A stretch of 64,000 bases of DNA from JACZUI01 sp965216725 (GCA_965216725.1 CBDCGI010000018.1:124001-188000), one strand, 5' to 3'. Numbered from the stretch's first letter, positions 27,017 to 36,529 are shown. Numbers and translations: made by a program. The notes: generated by a model not told the origin, from the letters alone.

Positions 27017-27487
27017 TTAGTGACCCGGCTTGGGAGCCTTCTCCCACCTGAAGGTGGTCCTGGCTTTGAGCACATCTCCGTACTCGAACGTTCGGCTCTC
27101 GTCGTCAACTTCGACGGTGAACGTCGAATCATCCGCTCTCACGATCACCGCGTTGAGGGTCTCGTTGCGATCGGCGCCTGCAACCTTGAGCCGTATCTCA
27201 CGCCCGATTGACTTCTGATAATGACTCGGACGACGCAGATTTCGCTCGAGGCCAGGTGATGTGACCTCCAGCTGGTAGCTGTCGTCAATGCTGATCTCGT
27301 TGTCCAATAGACGTGACAAACCCCGAGACACCTCAGCGAGACGGTCGATGTCGAGATCGGGGCCGTCGACCACGACGCGCAGCCGTCGACCTTTGCCTGC
27401 GCCGCTCAGCTCGAGATCGTCCAACTCGAGGTGTTCGGCAGCAAGGTAGGGCTCGGTGAGGCTCCAAATGTCAGTTGCTGTCGTCAT
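27017..27487 (-). CDS. rimP: Ribosome maturation factor RimP
   Basis: The 156-residue protein supports 30S assembly. The RimP pattern is seen in DLELSGAGKGRRLRVVVD, ISIDDSYQLEVTSPGLERNL and the C-terminal SH3-like part (VIVRADDSTFTVEVDDE). I start it at ATG 27487 (TTATDIWSL); the frame upstream is not conserved-looking. It is the first gene of the nusA-infB transcription unit, eight bases ahead of nusA. Confidence 0.94.
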   Translation of the reverse strand: MTTATDIWSLTEPYLAAEHLELDDLELSGAGKGRRLRVVVDGPDLDIDRLAEVSRGLSRLLDNEISIDDSYQLEVTSPGLERNLRRPSHYQKSIGREIRLKVAGADRNETLNAVIVRADDSTFTVEVDDESRTFEYGDVLKARTTFRWEKAPKPGH

Positions 27488-27590
27488 CGTCTTCTTTGCT
27501 CCACAACAATTCAGGTGGCCGCCAGAGGCGCCCACCTGACCGAGTGCGTCCTGTTGTTGCCGGGATTATAGGGCCATGGCCGCGATCACC

Positions 27591-29345
27591 TCAACGTCGG
27601 TTGCGGCCTGCCCGTACCTCCTGGGCGAGGTGTTCGACGACAGTGTCGATCTCGTGCTCGCTCTTTACGAGACCGCTTCGCATGACCAGCTCGACATTGC
27701 CCGATTCCACTCCACGGGGGCCGATCACGATCCGGTACGGGACCCCGATCAACTCGGCGTCGGCGAATTTGACACCGGGCCGCTCATCCCGGTCATCCAC
27801 GAGGACCTCGATTCCCGCGTCAGCGAGCTCACCGCCGATCTGATCGGCCACGCTCATCGTCTTCTCGTCGTCGGTGCGAATAATCGTCACCAAGACCTCG
27901 TAGGGCGCCACCGCCACCGGCCAGACGATTCCATGGTCGTCATTGTGGGTTTCCACCACGGCGGCCATCGCCCGCTCCACACCGATCCCGTAGGAGCCCA
28001 TGATGATCGGGTGGCTGATCCCTTCTTCGTCTTGCACGAAAGCGTCGAAGGCTTTGGTGTATTTGGTGCCGAGTTTGAAAATGTGCCCAACCTCGACACC
28101 CTTCCATCGATCGAGGACTCCACCGTCGAGCGGACAGGTCTCGCCGGCTTCGACGGCACGGAGGTCGAACCAATCGTCGACACTGATGTCACGGGCGAGA
28201 TCGACGCCCGAGTAATGGAAGCCGTCCTCGTTGGCCCCGGTGACCATGTTGTGGCGGCCCTCCAGCGCGGGGTCGGCGATGATTCTGAGACCTTCGACGC
28301 CCACCGCTCCCAAGCTGCCAGGATCGGCGCCAAGAAGCGCTCGGACCTCTTCTGAGGTACCAGGCCTGACCGCTTCGGAGCGAATCGAGTCCTTCAGTTT
28401 CTGCTCTTGAAGGTCGTGATCACCACGCAGAAGCAGGAGGATTGGCTCCTTCTCGTGGTAGTAGACCAAGGTCTTGATCTGTCGATCAGGTGACGCCGTC
28501 TCTGGGTGCGCCGCGGCCAGGGCAGCGATGGTAAGCAAGCCGGGAGTCGGAAACTTCTCCAAATCTGCCGGATCGCCATCGTCAACCGGCGCCAGAGCGG
28601 AGGTGGCGGTCTCCACGTTCGCCCTGTAGTCGCACGTGCCGCACGTGATGATCCAGTCCTCGCCCGCCTCGGATGCGATCATGAACTCGATCGAATCACC
28701 GTCACCCATGATGCCCGACGAGGCTTTGACATCCACCGGATCCAGGCCGATTCGGCGAAAGATCTCGAAATAGGCCCGGTGGTGCTTGTCGAAACCGGTG
28801 TCGAGCCCTGGTTCGTCGATATCCAGGGTGTATGCGTCTTTCATCGTGAATTCACGCACACGCAGCAGTCCAGACTTGGGGCGGGGCTCGTCGCGGAACT
28901 TGGTCTGCAGTTGGTACCAAATCTGGGGCAGGTCGCGATAGGAGAAGATCTCCGTCGAGAGCATGGCGAAGATCTCCTCGTGAGTCATTCCGAGGACCTG
29001 ATCGGTGCCCTTTCGGTCTCGAAGCCGGAACATGTCATCGGCGATGTCGTACCAGCGCCCCGACTTCTGCCAGATCTCGGCAGGGTGCATCGCGGGCAGG
29101 AACATCTCCTGTCCGCCGATCGCGTCCATCTCTTCTCTGATGATCTGGGAGATCTTGAGCCGGACCCTTTGGCCAAGCGGGAGCATGCTGTAATGACCCG
29201 CGGCCAATTGGCGGATGAACCCGGCACGGACCAGGAGCTTGTGGCTCACGGCCTCGGCTCCCGCCGGGTCTTCGCGGAGTGTGGGAATGAAAGCTTGCGA
29301 CCAGCGCATATGTGGCCGGTGACGGTAATCGCTCGTCGGTCTCAT
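27591..29345 (-). CDS. proS: Prolyl-tRNA synthetase (bacterial type)
   Basis: The 584-residue class II synthetase charges tRNA-Pro. Motifs include MRWSQAFIPTLRE near the start, the motif 2 region KFRDEPRPKSGLLRVREFTMKDAY, and the C-terminal anticodon-binding domain. The central editing insertion is present between motifs 2 and 3 (IKTLVYYHEKEPILLLLRGDHD). The start is either ATG 29345, with a GAGGAG 14 bases upstream, or ATG 29309 (MRWSQ), which matches many relatives. The gene lies upstream of rimP with about 100 bases between. Confidence 0.95.
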   Translation of the reverse strand: MRPTSDYRHRPHMRWSQAFIPTLREDPAGAEAVSHKLLVRAGFIRQLAAGHYSMLPLGQRVRLKISQIIREEMDAIGGQEMFLPAMHPAEIWQKSGRWYDIADDMFRLRDRKGTDQVLGMTHEEIFAMLSTEIFSYRDLPQIWYQLQTKFRDEPRPKSGLLRVREFTMKDAYTLDIDEPGLDTGFDKHHRAYFEIFRRIGLDPVDVKASSGIMGDGDSIEFMIASEAGEDWIITCGTCDYRANVETATSALAPVDDGDPADLEKFPTPGLLTIAALAAAHPETASPDRQIKTLVYYHEKEPILLLLRGDHDLQEQKLKDSIRSEAVRPGTSEEVRALLGADPGSLGAVGVEGLRIIADPALEGRHNMVTGANEDGFHYSGVDLARDISVDDWFDLRAVEAGETCPLDGGVLDRWKGVEVGHIFKLGTKYTKAFDAFVQDEEGISHPIIMGSYGIGVERAMAAVVETHNDDHGIVWPVAVAPYEVLVTIIRTDDEKTMSVADQIGGELADAGIEVLVDDRDERPGVKFADAELIGVPYRIVIGPRGVESGNVELVMRSGLVKSEHEIDTVVEHLAQEVRAGRNRR

Positions 29346-29420
29346 CTTCGAAACACCGGCTCCTCGCGCCATGTCACGTGCGGCGGACAAGGGGGCGGGT
29401 GACCGGGATAGGTTGACACC

Positions 29421-29777
29421 ATGATCTACGAAATCCGCGACTACCACTATGAGCCCGATCGTCTCGATCAGTACCGCGTCTGGGCGCAGGAAGCAGTTGA
29501 GTTCCTGGGGGAGCGCTTCGAGTTGCTTGGATGGTGGCTCGACGCGGGGATTCCGGAGAGGATCATGGGGTCGGATCCGATGGAACCCAAACATGGCCCA
29601 GCCAACGTCACATGGATCCTCGTCTGGGAGGACATGGAGCATCGTGAGCGGGAATGGGAGGCCCTGTGGGAGGACCCAGCCTGGATGGAGACGTGGGGGC
29701 GTCACCCCGGCTTCGAGGGGTACCTCCACATGTCGGTTCGTTTCATGGATCGGGTGTCGGCAAGTTCGACGGGGTGA
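29421..29777 (+). CDS. NIPSNAP-family protein
   Basis: This 118-residue ferredoxin-like-fold protein has the NIPSNAP pattern MIYEIRDYHYEPDRLDQYRVW and a Trp-rich second half (VWEDMEHREREWEALWEDPAW). NIPSNAP/EthD-like proteins are often dimeric alpha-beta barrels, and the function here is unknown. It is divergent from proS and convergent with the decayed HNH gene. Confidence 0.85.
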   Translation: MIYEIRDYHYEPDRLDQYRVWAQEAVEFLGERFELLGWWLDAGIPERIMGSDPMEPKHGPANVTWILVWEDMEHREREWEALWEDPAWMETWGRHPGFEGYLHMSVRFMDRVSASSTG

Positions 29778-29792
29778 AGCGGCGGCCTCTGC

Positions 29793-30873
29793 CTAGGTCG
29801 ACCCAGGCGGTGCTCTTTGAGGCCTACGAAACCTGATTCGGCCGTGATCGCGATGCCCGTAGAGCTCGTATCCCCACTTGTGAACCACGACGTGATGGTG
29901 GAACCAGCAGAGAAGAACCATGTCGTCGACATCGGTCGAGCCACCCGCTGACCTCGGAATACGGTGATGAGCCTGCAGCCGGTGGCGGGAGTCGCACCCG
30001 TCGGCGGCACAACGGCCGGAGTATTAGTCGAGTAGTGCCCGTTTCTGAGCTGGTGTGGCGGTCCGTTTCGACCTCTCGTACTCCATGTAACGGCCGTCTT
30101 GAGATTTTGCGGTCACTTCGATGCTGGCATCGCACAGGATCTCTCGGAGGGCTTTTGCCCCGACGCGGGGACCAGCCTCGAGGACCACTCCGGTTTCACC
30201 TTGGGTTGGAGCGGCTTCTCTAGCCTCCACGATCACCGTCACCTGAGCTGGTGAAGCGTCATCCGACGTGCATATCTCACGAAGGGCCTGTGCCTTGCGC
30301 CATCCCAGACTCACTTGCTTTTCCTCGGGCCACGTGGGGAGGTCATCTGCCTTCTTGTCAGCGCCTTGTCGACGATGGCCCCTGTGTAACCGTCGAGACC
30401 GCCCCAGATCTTCCACCACGATTCGTCGAGACTCGACTGCAAGACGAGGAATTCGTCATCTCCAGCCTTCAACTCGTCTTCGGCGGTGATCCGGATTCGG
30501 TTTGCTGCCTCCCTGCGGACTCCGCCCACGTCCAGGTGTTGGAGGTGTCCAACGTCGTCGCGGATCTTGGAGAGCTCGACTACCCGGTCGAAGCTGATAG
30601 CGCCTCGGCAAGGGTCCTGCGCAGATCAGGCCGATCCGCCGCCCGACCCATGGCCCGCACTCGGTCGTGAGCCGTCCCAATGGACACGTCGCCACGAGAT
30701 GACAACCACTCTCCAAGAGATCGTGACCCATCGGCCGTTGCCACCTGTCGACGATCTAGCTCCTCGAGGATCTCGACGTCCGGCGCGGCGAGACGGGACC
30801 GAAGCTGCTCGTTGGCGATGAGCTGTTGTTCCAGCCGGTCGGTGGCCGCCGATTTCATTTCCATACTTCGCAC
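29793..30873 (-). pseudogene. Decayed DUF222/HNH endonuclease-like gene
   Basis: Three overlapping frames on the minus strand join into one DUF222-HNH protein. The first ends near 30598 with EALSASTG; the second continues DRVVELSKIRDDVGHLQH and runs to about 30357; the third runs to an in-frame TAA at 30024-30026. Past that stop the frame continues into a recognisable HNH domain (RCAADGCDSRHRLQAHHRIP, then LLCWFHHHVVVHKWGYELY) to a TAG at 29793. So there are two frameshifts and one nonsense codon. Multi-copy genes of this family are common in actinomycetes and are often broken. Confidence 0.85.
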
Positions 30874-30976
30874 ATACGTTCCCTAGACGACAGAAACAAG
30901 GGGTCCGGCAAGAGAATTGGAGGACGTTTGCTGGCAGGACCGCGGGGCCGAGACACCGACCCCTCGGCCTCGGCCC

Positions 30977-32185
30977 TCATCCCTTTTCGGCCACCTCGGC
31001 AACCCGTTCCCGCCTCTCAGCGGAACGATTGGCATCCCCCTGGATCTCGATGAGCTGCTCTCTCGTCGCCGCGGCGATCTCGGCGGCATGGGCCTCGGCG
31101 TGAGCGAGCCGGCTCTCGACACCCTCCTCGACGAGTTTGCGCGCTTCGTCGAGTAAGGCCTCCACCATTTCGGATTCAGGCACCACCCGAACCACCTGAC
31201 CCTTGATGAACAAGTGCCCCTTACCCCGACCGGCGGCGATACCAATATCAGCCTCACGGGCTTCACCGGGCCCATTGACCACACAGCCCATCACTGCCAC
31301 CTGAATGGGGAGGTTTTCCGCCTCCAGAGCCTTCTGCGCCGAAGTGGCCACCTCTATCACATCGACTTCGGCGCGGCCGCACGAAGGGCATGCGATCAGA
31401 TCGAGGCCTTTACGCTCCCGCAAGCCGAGGAATTCGAGAAGCTGTCGACCGGCCTTGGCTTCTTCCACCGGATCCGCCGTCAGGGAGAAACGGATCGTGT
31501 CGCCTATTCCCTCCTGGAGGAGGGTGGCGATTCCAGCCACTGACTTGATGAGCCCAGATGGCGGCGGCCCGGCTTCGGTGACCCCGAGGTGGAACGGGTA
31601 GTCGACCGTGTCGGCGAGCAATCGGTATGAATTCACCATCGACGGGACGTGGGAATGCTTGACCGAGATCTTGATGTCGTAGAACCCGACATCCTCGAGA
31701 TAGCCGATCTCCTTTTGTGCCGATTCGACGAGGGCCTCGGGAACGGCCGATCCGTGTTTCTCCATGAGATCCTTGTCCAACGAACCCGCGTTAACCCCCA
31801 CCCGAATCGGAATCCCCCGGTCGAGAGCCTCGCGCGCCACCGTCTTGATCTGTTCTTCCTTTCGGATGTTCCCCGGATTGAGACGTAGTCCGTGGACGCC
31901 GGCCTCCATTGCGGCGAGAGCCAGGCGGTATTGGTAGTGAATATCGGCGATGATCGGGACCGGCGAGCGAGGCACGATCTCCGCGAGGCCCTGAGCAGCC
32001 TCGACTTCATTGCATGTGATGCGGACGATATCGGCGCCCGCGCCCGCAAGGGCATAGACCTGAGCCAGAGTCCCGTCGACATCGGCGGTTTTGGTCGTAG
32101 TCATCGATTGCACCGTGATCGGTGCACCACCTCCGACAGGGACGCCACCAACATGCAGTTGTCGAGTCTGGCGACGTTCGATCAT
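30977..32185 (-). CDS. ispG: 4-hydroxy-3-methylbut-2-enyl diphosphate synthase (IspG/GcpE)
   Basis: This 402-residue iron-sulfur enzyme acts in the MEP isoprenoid pathway, converting MEcPP to HMBPP. The TIM-barrel part has PITVQSMTTTKTADVDGT and LNPGNI; the 4Fe-4S cysteines are in CPSCGR and GCVVNGPGE. The C-terminus carries about 40 extra Glu/Ala/Arg-rich residues. I start it at ATG 32185 (MIERRQTRQLHVGGVPVGG), but no clear ribosome binding site precedes it and the frame stays open upstream into the repeat block. It is in the same direction as rseP and dxr, the usual neighbours. Confidence 0.95.
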   Translation of the reverse strand: MIERRQTRQLHVGGVPVGGGAPITVQSMTTTKTADVDGTLAQVYALAGAGADIVRITCNEVEAAQGLAEIVPRSPVPIIADIHYQYRLALAAMEAGVHGLRLNPGNIRKEEQIKTVAREALDRGIPIRVGVNAGSLDKDLMEKHGSAVPEALVESAQKEIGYLEDVGFYDIKISVKHSHVPSMVNSYRLLADTVDYPFHLGVTEAGPPPSGLIKSVAGIATLLQEGIGDTIRFSLTADPVEEAKAGRQLLEFLGLRERKGLDLIACPSCGRAEVDVIEVATSAQKALEAENLPIQVAVMGCVVNGPGEAREADIGIAAGRGKGHLFIKGQVVRVVPESEMVEALLDEARKLVEEGVESRLAHAEAHAAEIAAATREQLIEIQGDANRSAERRERVAEVAEKG

Positions 32186-32228
32186 TGGCGGTGAGGGTAG
32201 TTGTCGGACCGTCGAATACGCCTCAGCG

Positions 32229-32332
32229 ACCTCCCTCATCGGCCCTAACGGCCTCACCCCCTCCGTCGCCTCCGGCGCCACCTCCCCTCATCGGCCCTGA
32301 CGGGCCTCACCCCCTCCGTCGCCTACGGCGCC
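32229..32332. repeat. Tandem direct repeat, two copies of about 52 bp
   Basis: Two adjacent copies (32229-32279 and 32280-32332) share cctcaccccctccgtcgcct and most flanking bases, differing by a few substitutions and two single-base insertions. A third partial copy begins at 32333 with acctccccc and then diverges into the palindromic block. The repeat lies between ispG and rseP and has no coding sense. Confidence 0.85.
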
Positions 32333-32440
32333 ACCTCCCCCAACGGTCGCTCTGCTCCCTGGGGGAGGAAATGGTCGCTCATGTCTCCCCCCAGCGAACG
32401 TAGTGAGCGTTGGGGGGAGTACGGCGAAGCCGGGAGGGGG
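32333..32440. repeat. Two palindromic (REP-like) hairpin elements
   Basis: The first hairpin pairs cctccccca (32334-32342) with tgggggagg (32360-32368). The second pairs ctcccccca (32385-32393) with tggggggag (32411-32419) and extends inward by three more pairs around AGCGAACGTAGTGAGCG. A further purine-rich strand (cgggaggggg) follows. The arrangement resembles intergenic palindromic repeats; on the minus strand it could form RNA hairpins between rseP and ispG. Confidence 0.75.
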
Positions 32441-32448
32441 GCCGGCAA

Positions 32449-33561
32449 TCAAAGGTTTATCGGGTTCACCACGTCGAGGACAATGGCCACCAACCCGAGG
32501 AATGCGAAGATCCCTACGACGGCAACTGCAATTGGTGCCAGTTTCCTCACGTCGGCTGTTCTTCCGGTGGCCCTCTCATAAAGGGCGACGGCGAAGTGGC
32601 CTCCGTCGAGCGGAGGAAGCGGGATCACATTGAATGTCGCCAGCGTCACGTTGAGGATTGCCATCGTCCCGAGAAGCGCAATCAGCGAATCGGTCTGATT
32701 GCCCAGATTCACTATCCCGATGGGGCTGACGGGCCGGATCTCGGGGTCGACGTCGGTGTCACCGGCAAAGACAGCGAAGTATTGAGCGATGCTCGAGGGC
32801 GCCAGAAGGTTGCCGATGGCTTCGAAAGTCAGCCGGATCCCGGTCCAGAGCTCTTCAGCGGCGAGACCGATTGCCTCCAGCAACCCCGGCTGGCGGGTGA
32901 CGACCTCTGGCCGCACGCCGAGGAAGCCGGTCGTTGTACCGTCGGGCAGCGAGTTCTCCAACAGGACGACATCGAGTTCCTCTTGCGAACCCTCTCTGTC
33001 GATGACGATTGTTGTGGCCCCGGGGCCTACTGCCTCCAGGGCGGCCGTGGTCTCTTCCCAATCGGTGACCGGGTAGGGACCCACCTCGAGGATCACGTCT
33101 CCGGGCTCCAGCCCGGCCTCTGAAGCGGGCGTGACTTCGGTGACACCGTCCAGTTCTACGGTCTCGACCACCTCATTGACAACTGGCTGCGGTTCGGGCA
33201 CTCCGTTGACGATGAAGATCGCGTAGAACAACAGGAAGGCCATGAAGAAGTTGAGACCGACACCGGCGAGAACCACAAAGCTCTTTTCCCAGAACTTCTT
33301 CTCCCTGTAGGTGCGGCCCATGTCCTCAGGCGCTACCTCCTCGAGGGCGTTCATTCCGACTATCCGGACGTAACCTCCGAAGGGAAGCCATTTCACCCCG
33401 TATTCGGTCTCCCCCCGCCTGGTGGACCAGATCTTGGGACCGAAACCGAAGAAGAACTCGTTCACCTTCATCCCCACGGCTTTCGCCGCCAGGAAATGAC
33501 CCGCCTCGTGGACGGTTACGAAAAAGACGATGGCGAGGGCAATCCCCAAACCTTGGAGCAT
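32449..33561 (-). CDS. rseP: Site-2 intramembrane zinc metalloprotease (RseP/Rip1 family)
   Basis: The 370-residue protein cleaves membrane-embedded substrates such as anti-sigma factors. The zinc site HEAGH (HExxH) lies in the first helix near residue 18, followed by FFGFGPKIWS and LPFGGYVRIVGMN. One PDZ domain is in the middle (VTPASEAGLEPGDVILEVG), and the second active-site motif is IPLPPLDGGHF. It lies between dxr and ispG, the usual actinobacterial place. A sigma or anti-sigma substrate cannot be named from this window. Confidence 0.94.
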   Translation of the reverse strand: MLQGLGIALAIVFFVTVHEAGHFLAAKAVGMKVNEFFFGFGPKIWSTRRGETEYGVKWLPFGGYVRIVGMNALEEVAPEDMGRTYREKKFWEKSFVVLAGVGLNFFMAFLLFYAIFIVNGVPEPQPVVNEVVETVELDGVTEVTPASEAGLEPGDVILEVGPYPVTDWEETTAALEAVGPGATTIVIDREGSQEELDVVLLENSLPDGTTTGFLGVRPEVVTRQPGLLEAIGLAAEELWTGIRLTFEAIGNLLAPSSIAQYFAVFAGDTDVDPEIRPVSPIGIVNLGNQTDSLIALLGTMAILNVTLATFNVIPLPPLDGGHFAVALYERATGRTADVRKLAPIAVAVVGIFAFLGLVAIVLDVVNPINL

Positions 33562-33594
33562 GACGCGATCAAGTTACCTGCGGGGCATTCCTAG

Positions 33595-34740
33595 TCAGCA
33601 CACACCGGCGACGATCGACGCCGCCGTTTCTCTGGCCTCGCGGTCGACGTCCACCACATCCTCCACCGATGTGAGGGCCCGCCACGGCACCGCTGCCAGC
33701 GTCGCGGCGACGACTTCGGTGATCCCGTTGAAGCCAAGCCTGCCCTGCAGAAAGGCCTCAACGGCGATCTCATCAGCCGCATTCATGACTGCTGGGGCCG
33801 AACCTCCTTTGCCGCCTGCCTGGTATGCGAGGTCCAGTGATGGGAAAGCGTCGCGGTCCGGGTCTTCGAACGTGAGATTCATACCAACGGGGCTGAACAC
33901 GTCGCCTGGCCCGGGTGCCCGATCGGGGCTGGTGATGGCGAACTGGATGGGGATTCTCATATCGGGATACCCGAGATGGCCTTTCCACGAGCCATCCTCA
34001 AAGGCCACCGCGGAATGGAGGATCGACTGGGGGTGGACGACCACCTCGATGCGGTCATAGGGAACGCCGAAGAGGTGGTGGGCTTCGATGACTTCGAGAC
34101 CCTTGTTGAAGAGAGTGGCCGAATCGATGGTGATGCGAGGACCCATATCCCATGTGGGGTGAGACAAGGCCTCAGCAGGAGTGACTTCGGCGAGTGACTC
34201 CCTGCTCCGACCTCGAAAGGGTCCTCCCGATGCGGTGAGAATGAGCTTCTCGACCGAAGCCACCTTCTCACCGAGCAGGCACTGGAAGATCGCCGAGTGC
34301 TCACTGTCGACGGGGATCAGCTCACCCTTGCCTCCTTCGAGAACCGACGTGACCAGAGAGCCCCCCGCAACGAGACTCTCTTTGTTGGCGAGGGCGACCC
34401 GATTCCCCGCTTGGAGAGCGGTAATGGTCGACCTCAGCCCTGCTGCCCCAACGATCGCGTTGACGACAGTCACGCCAGGTTGAGCAGCCATCTCCAGGAT
34501 CGCCTCAGAGTCGAACCGAGCTCGATTCCCCACCTGTTCTCTGAAGTCTCGCCGCTCATCCGTGGTGCCGCCTGTGATGGCCACCGCAGCCTGTGGGTAT
34601 CGACCCGCTAGATCTGCAAATGTCTGCGTGGGCAGCCTTGCGGCGAGTCCGGCTACCTCGACCCCGAGTTTCTCGGCGACTTCGAGGGTCTGGGTACCGA
34701 TGGACCCGGTCGCCCCGAGGACGACGATCGGGGAGGTCAC
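33595..34740 (-). CDS. dxr: 1-deoxy-D-xylulose-5-phosphate reductoisomerase
   Basis: The 381-residue NADPH enzyme makes MEP from DXP, the committed step of the non-mevalonate pathway. The dinucleotide site is GATGSIGTQTLEV; the metal and substrate motifs include VDSEHSAIFQCL and LTASGGPFRG, with a flexible loop near HPTWDMG. The start is a GTG overlapping the cdsA stop as GTGA. Confidence 0.97.
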   Translation of the reverse strand: MTSPIVVLGATGSIGTQTLEVAEKLGVEVAGLAARLPTQTFADLAGRYPQAAVAITGGTTDERRDFREQVGNRARFDSEAILEMAAQPGVTVVNAIVGAAGLRSTITALQAGNRVALANKESLVAGGSLVTSVLEGGKGELIPVDSEHSAIFQCLLGEKVASVEKLILTASGGPFRGRSRESLAEVTPAEALSHPTWDMGPRITIDSATLFNKGLEVIEAHHLFGVPYDRIEVVVHPQSILHSAVAFEDGSWKGHLGYPDMRIPIQFAITSPDRAPGPGDVFSPVGMNLTFEDPDRDAFPSLDLAYQAGGKGGSAPAVMNAADEIAVEAFLQGRLGFNGITEVVAATLAAVPWRALTSVEDVVDVDREARETAASIVAGVC

Positions 34741-35966
34741 AGCAGACCGAAACCTCTGAGCAATACGTATACCGCGGGCACGGCGAGGATGAAGCCGTCG
34801 ACTCGGTCGATGATGCCTCCATGGCCGGGCAGGACCGAACCCATGTCCTTGACTCCTACCGAGCGCTTCACCATGGATGCCGCAAGGTCGCCAATTGGCG
34901 ACACCACGGCGATGACAAGGGCGAGGGCGAGGGCACGACCGAATCCGATGTCCTCCCAGGCGGGGAACAAGACCAACAAACTGGCCACTGCGATGGTGGC
35001 GATCGTTCCGCCGACCAACCCTTCAACGGTCTTCTTCGGCGAGAGGACCGGAGCGAGCTTCCGCCGACCGAAGCCTCGACCGACAAAAAAAGCGCCGATG
35101 TCGTTTGATGCCACCACGACAACGAGGAAGAGGATCATGGCGACAGGCTCAGGGCCCTTCTCGATCAAGATCGCAAACGAGAGAAGCCCGATCCAAATCA
35201 TCCCCAAAACCGTCCATGACGCGTTTTCGAGGGAGTCGCGCCTTGTCGACAGCGAATAGAAGAGGATGGTGGCGACTGTGAAGCCGGAAGCCCAGCCACC
35301 GATGGCTCCCGGCCCGCTGATCTGAGCTCCGACCGCCATGAATACGACTCCCAGAAGGCCAAACAGCGCAAGCGGCCGGTAGCCGCGTGTGCGCACGGTT
35401 GCGTAAAGCTCGCCGCAGGCAACGACCATCAGCACAGCAATGAATCCGGTGAACCACCAGCCTCCGAGCAGGAGCGATCCAAGAAAGAGCCCAAAAATGA
35501 TGAGCGCGGAACCGATGCGCATGGTCAGATCCGATGCAGCTGCTTGCTCCGCGGCCTCGAGCTGCTCCTCCGAGTCGAGGGTCGTGCCGGTCACGTCCTC
35601 GAACCCCACGAGGCCGGATCCGACTCCGGGAACCGTGGCAGCCACCGCCTGCTGTTCCCAGTCGGCCTGTGCAGATTTGCTCACCTCTTCGGCAAGACCC
35701 CGATACTCCTCGGTTGTCGCCGAGCGATACTCTTCGGCCGAGAAGTCATCGAGGTCAGTAGCCGACGAAGCCATGGCTTCCCAGTCGCTGAGATCCACGT
35801 CCTCGTCGTCAGGACCAATGTCCGGACCGGTGGCTTCCTCCGCAGGCTCGCCGGAGCCGCTCTCCTCCAACCCGGGAAGGGTGAACACTTCGGCCTCTTC
35901 GCTCGTAGCTTCCCACGGCCGGCTGAAGCCGTTGTCCTGATCGTTGGGAGTGTCTCCGTCGCCCAT
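34737..35966 (-). CDS. cdsA: Phosphatidate cytidylyltransferase with long acidic N-terminus
   Basis: The 409-residue membrane enzyme makes CDP-diacylglycerol from phosphatidate and CTP. The first 150 residues are hydrophilic and acidic, with a doubled EEYR element (SAEEYRSATTEEYRGLAEE). The polytopic enzyme starts at IGSALIIFGLFLGSLLLGG. The CDP-alcohol signature is near the end (SVGVKDMGSVLPGHGGIIDRVDG, which contains the catalytic metal-binding Asp). It overlaps frr by one base and dxr by four. Confidence 0.93.
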   Translation of the reverse strand: MGDGDTPNDQDNGFSRPWEATSEEAEVFTLPGLEESGSGEPAEEATGPDIGPDDEDVDLSDWEAMASSATDLDDFSAEEYRSATTEEYRGLAEEVSKSAQADWEQQAVAATVPGVGSGLVGFEDVTGTTLDSEEQLEAAEQAAASDLTMRIGSALIIFGLFLGSLLLGGWWFTGFIAVLMVVACGELYATVRTRGYRPLALFGLLGVVFMAVGAQISGPGAIGGWASGFTVATILFYSLSTRRDSLENASWTVLGMIWIGLLSFAILIEKGPEPVAMILFLVVVVASNDIGAFFVGRGFGRRKLAPVLSPKKTVEGLVGGTIATIAVASLLVLFPAWEDIGFGRALALALVIAVVSPIGDLAASMVKRSVGVKDMGSVLPGHGGIIDRVDGFILAVPAVYVLLRGFGLL

Positions 35967-36523
35967 CAGACCTCGAGCAACTCCTCTTCTTTCCTGGCCA
36001 CCAGGTCGTCGACTTTCCCGACATGTTTGTCGGTGAGCTTTTGGAGCTCGTCTTCGCCGCGGTGTATGTCGTCGTCGGAAATCTCACCGTGAAGGGCCTC
36101 CATGTCGGCCCGGGCGTGGCGACGAACATTGCGGATAGCTACCCGTCCGTCTTCAGCCATATTGTGAACCACCTTGATCAGATCCTTGCGGCGCTCTTCC
36201 GTGAGGGGCGGGAATGCGATGCGAATCACATTGCCGTCGTTGCTCGGGTTCAGGCCGAGATCGGAGGTCTGGATGGCGCGCTCGATGTCCGAGACGGTGG
36301 ACTTGTCAAACGGCTGTACAACCAGGAGCCGAGCTTCGGGCACCGATATCGACGCCAGCTGTTGGAGAGGTGTCTGGGAGCCGTAGTAGTCGATGTTGAT
36401 CCGCTGCAGAAGTTGAGGATTGGCTCGCCCGGTCCTGACAGTGGCGAATTCCGATGCCACGTGGTCAACGGCCATGGCCATCTTGTGATCGGCCTCGGTC
36501 AAGAGGTCGCTGATCATCTTCAT
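35966..36523 (-). CDS. frr: Ribosome recycling factor
   Basis: The 185-residue protein splits post-termination ribosomes with EF-G. It is full length, with the typical SEFATVRTGRANPQLLQRI motif, YYGSQTPLQQLASISVPEAR and FPPLTEERRKDLIKVV. It lies between pyrH and cdsA as in most bacteria; the stop shares one base with the cdsA start. Confidence 0.97.
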   Translation of the reverse strand: MKMISDLLTEADHKMAMAVDHVASEFATVRTGRANPQLLQRINIDYYGSQTPLQQLASISVPEARLLVVQPFDKSTVSDIERAIQTSDLGLNPSNDGNVIRIAFPPLTEERRKDLIKVVHNMAEDGRVAIRNVRRHARADMEALHGEISDDDIHRGEDELQKLTDKHVGKVDDLVARKEEELLEV

Positions 36524-36529
36524 TCCTCC

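Noticed and set aside
25701..27020. Long plus-strand frame of 439 residues opposite nusA
   Set aside because: It is antisense to NusA, with low-complexity Phe/Arg/Gly content that reflects the acidic tail of NusA.
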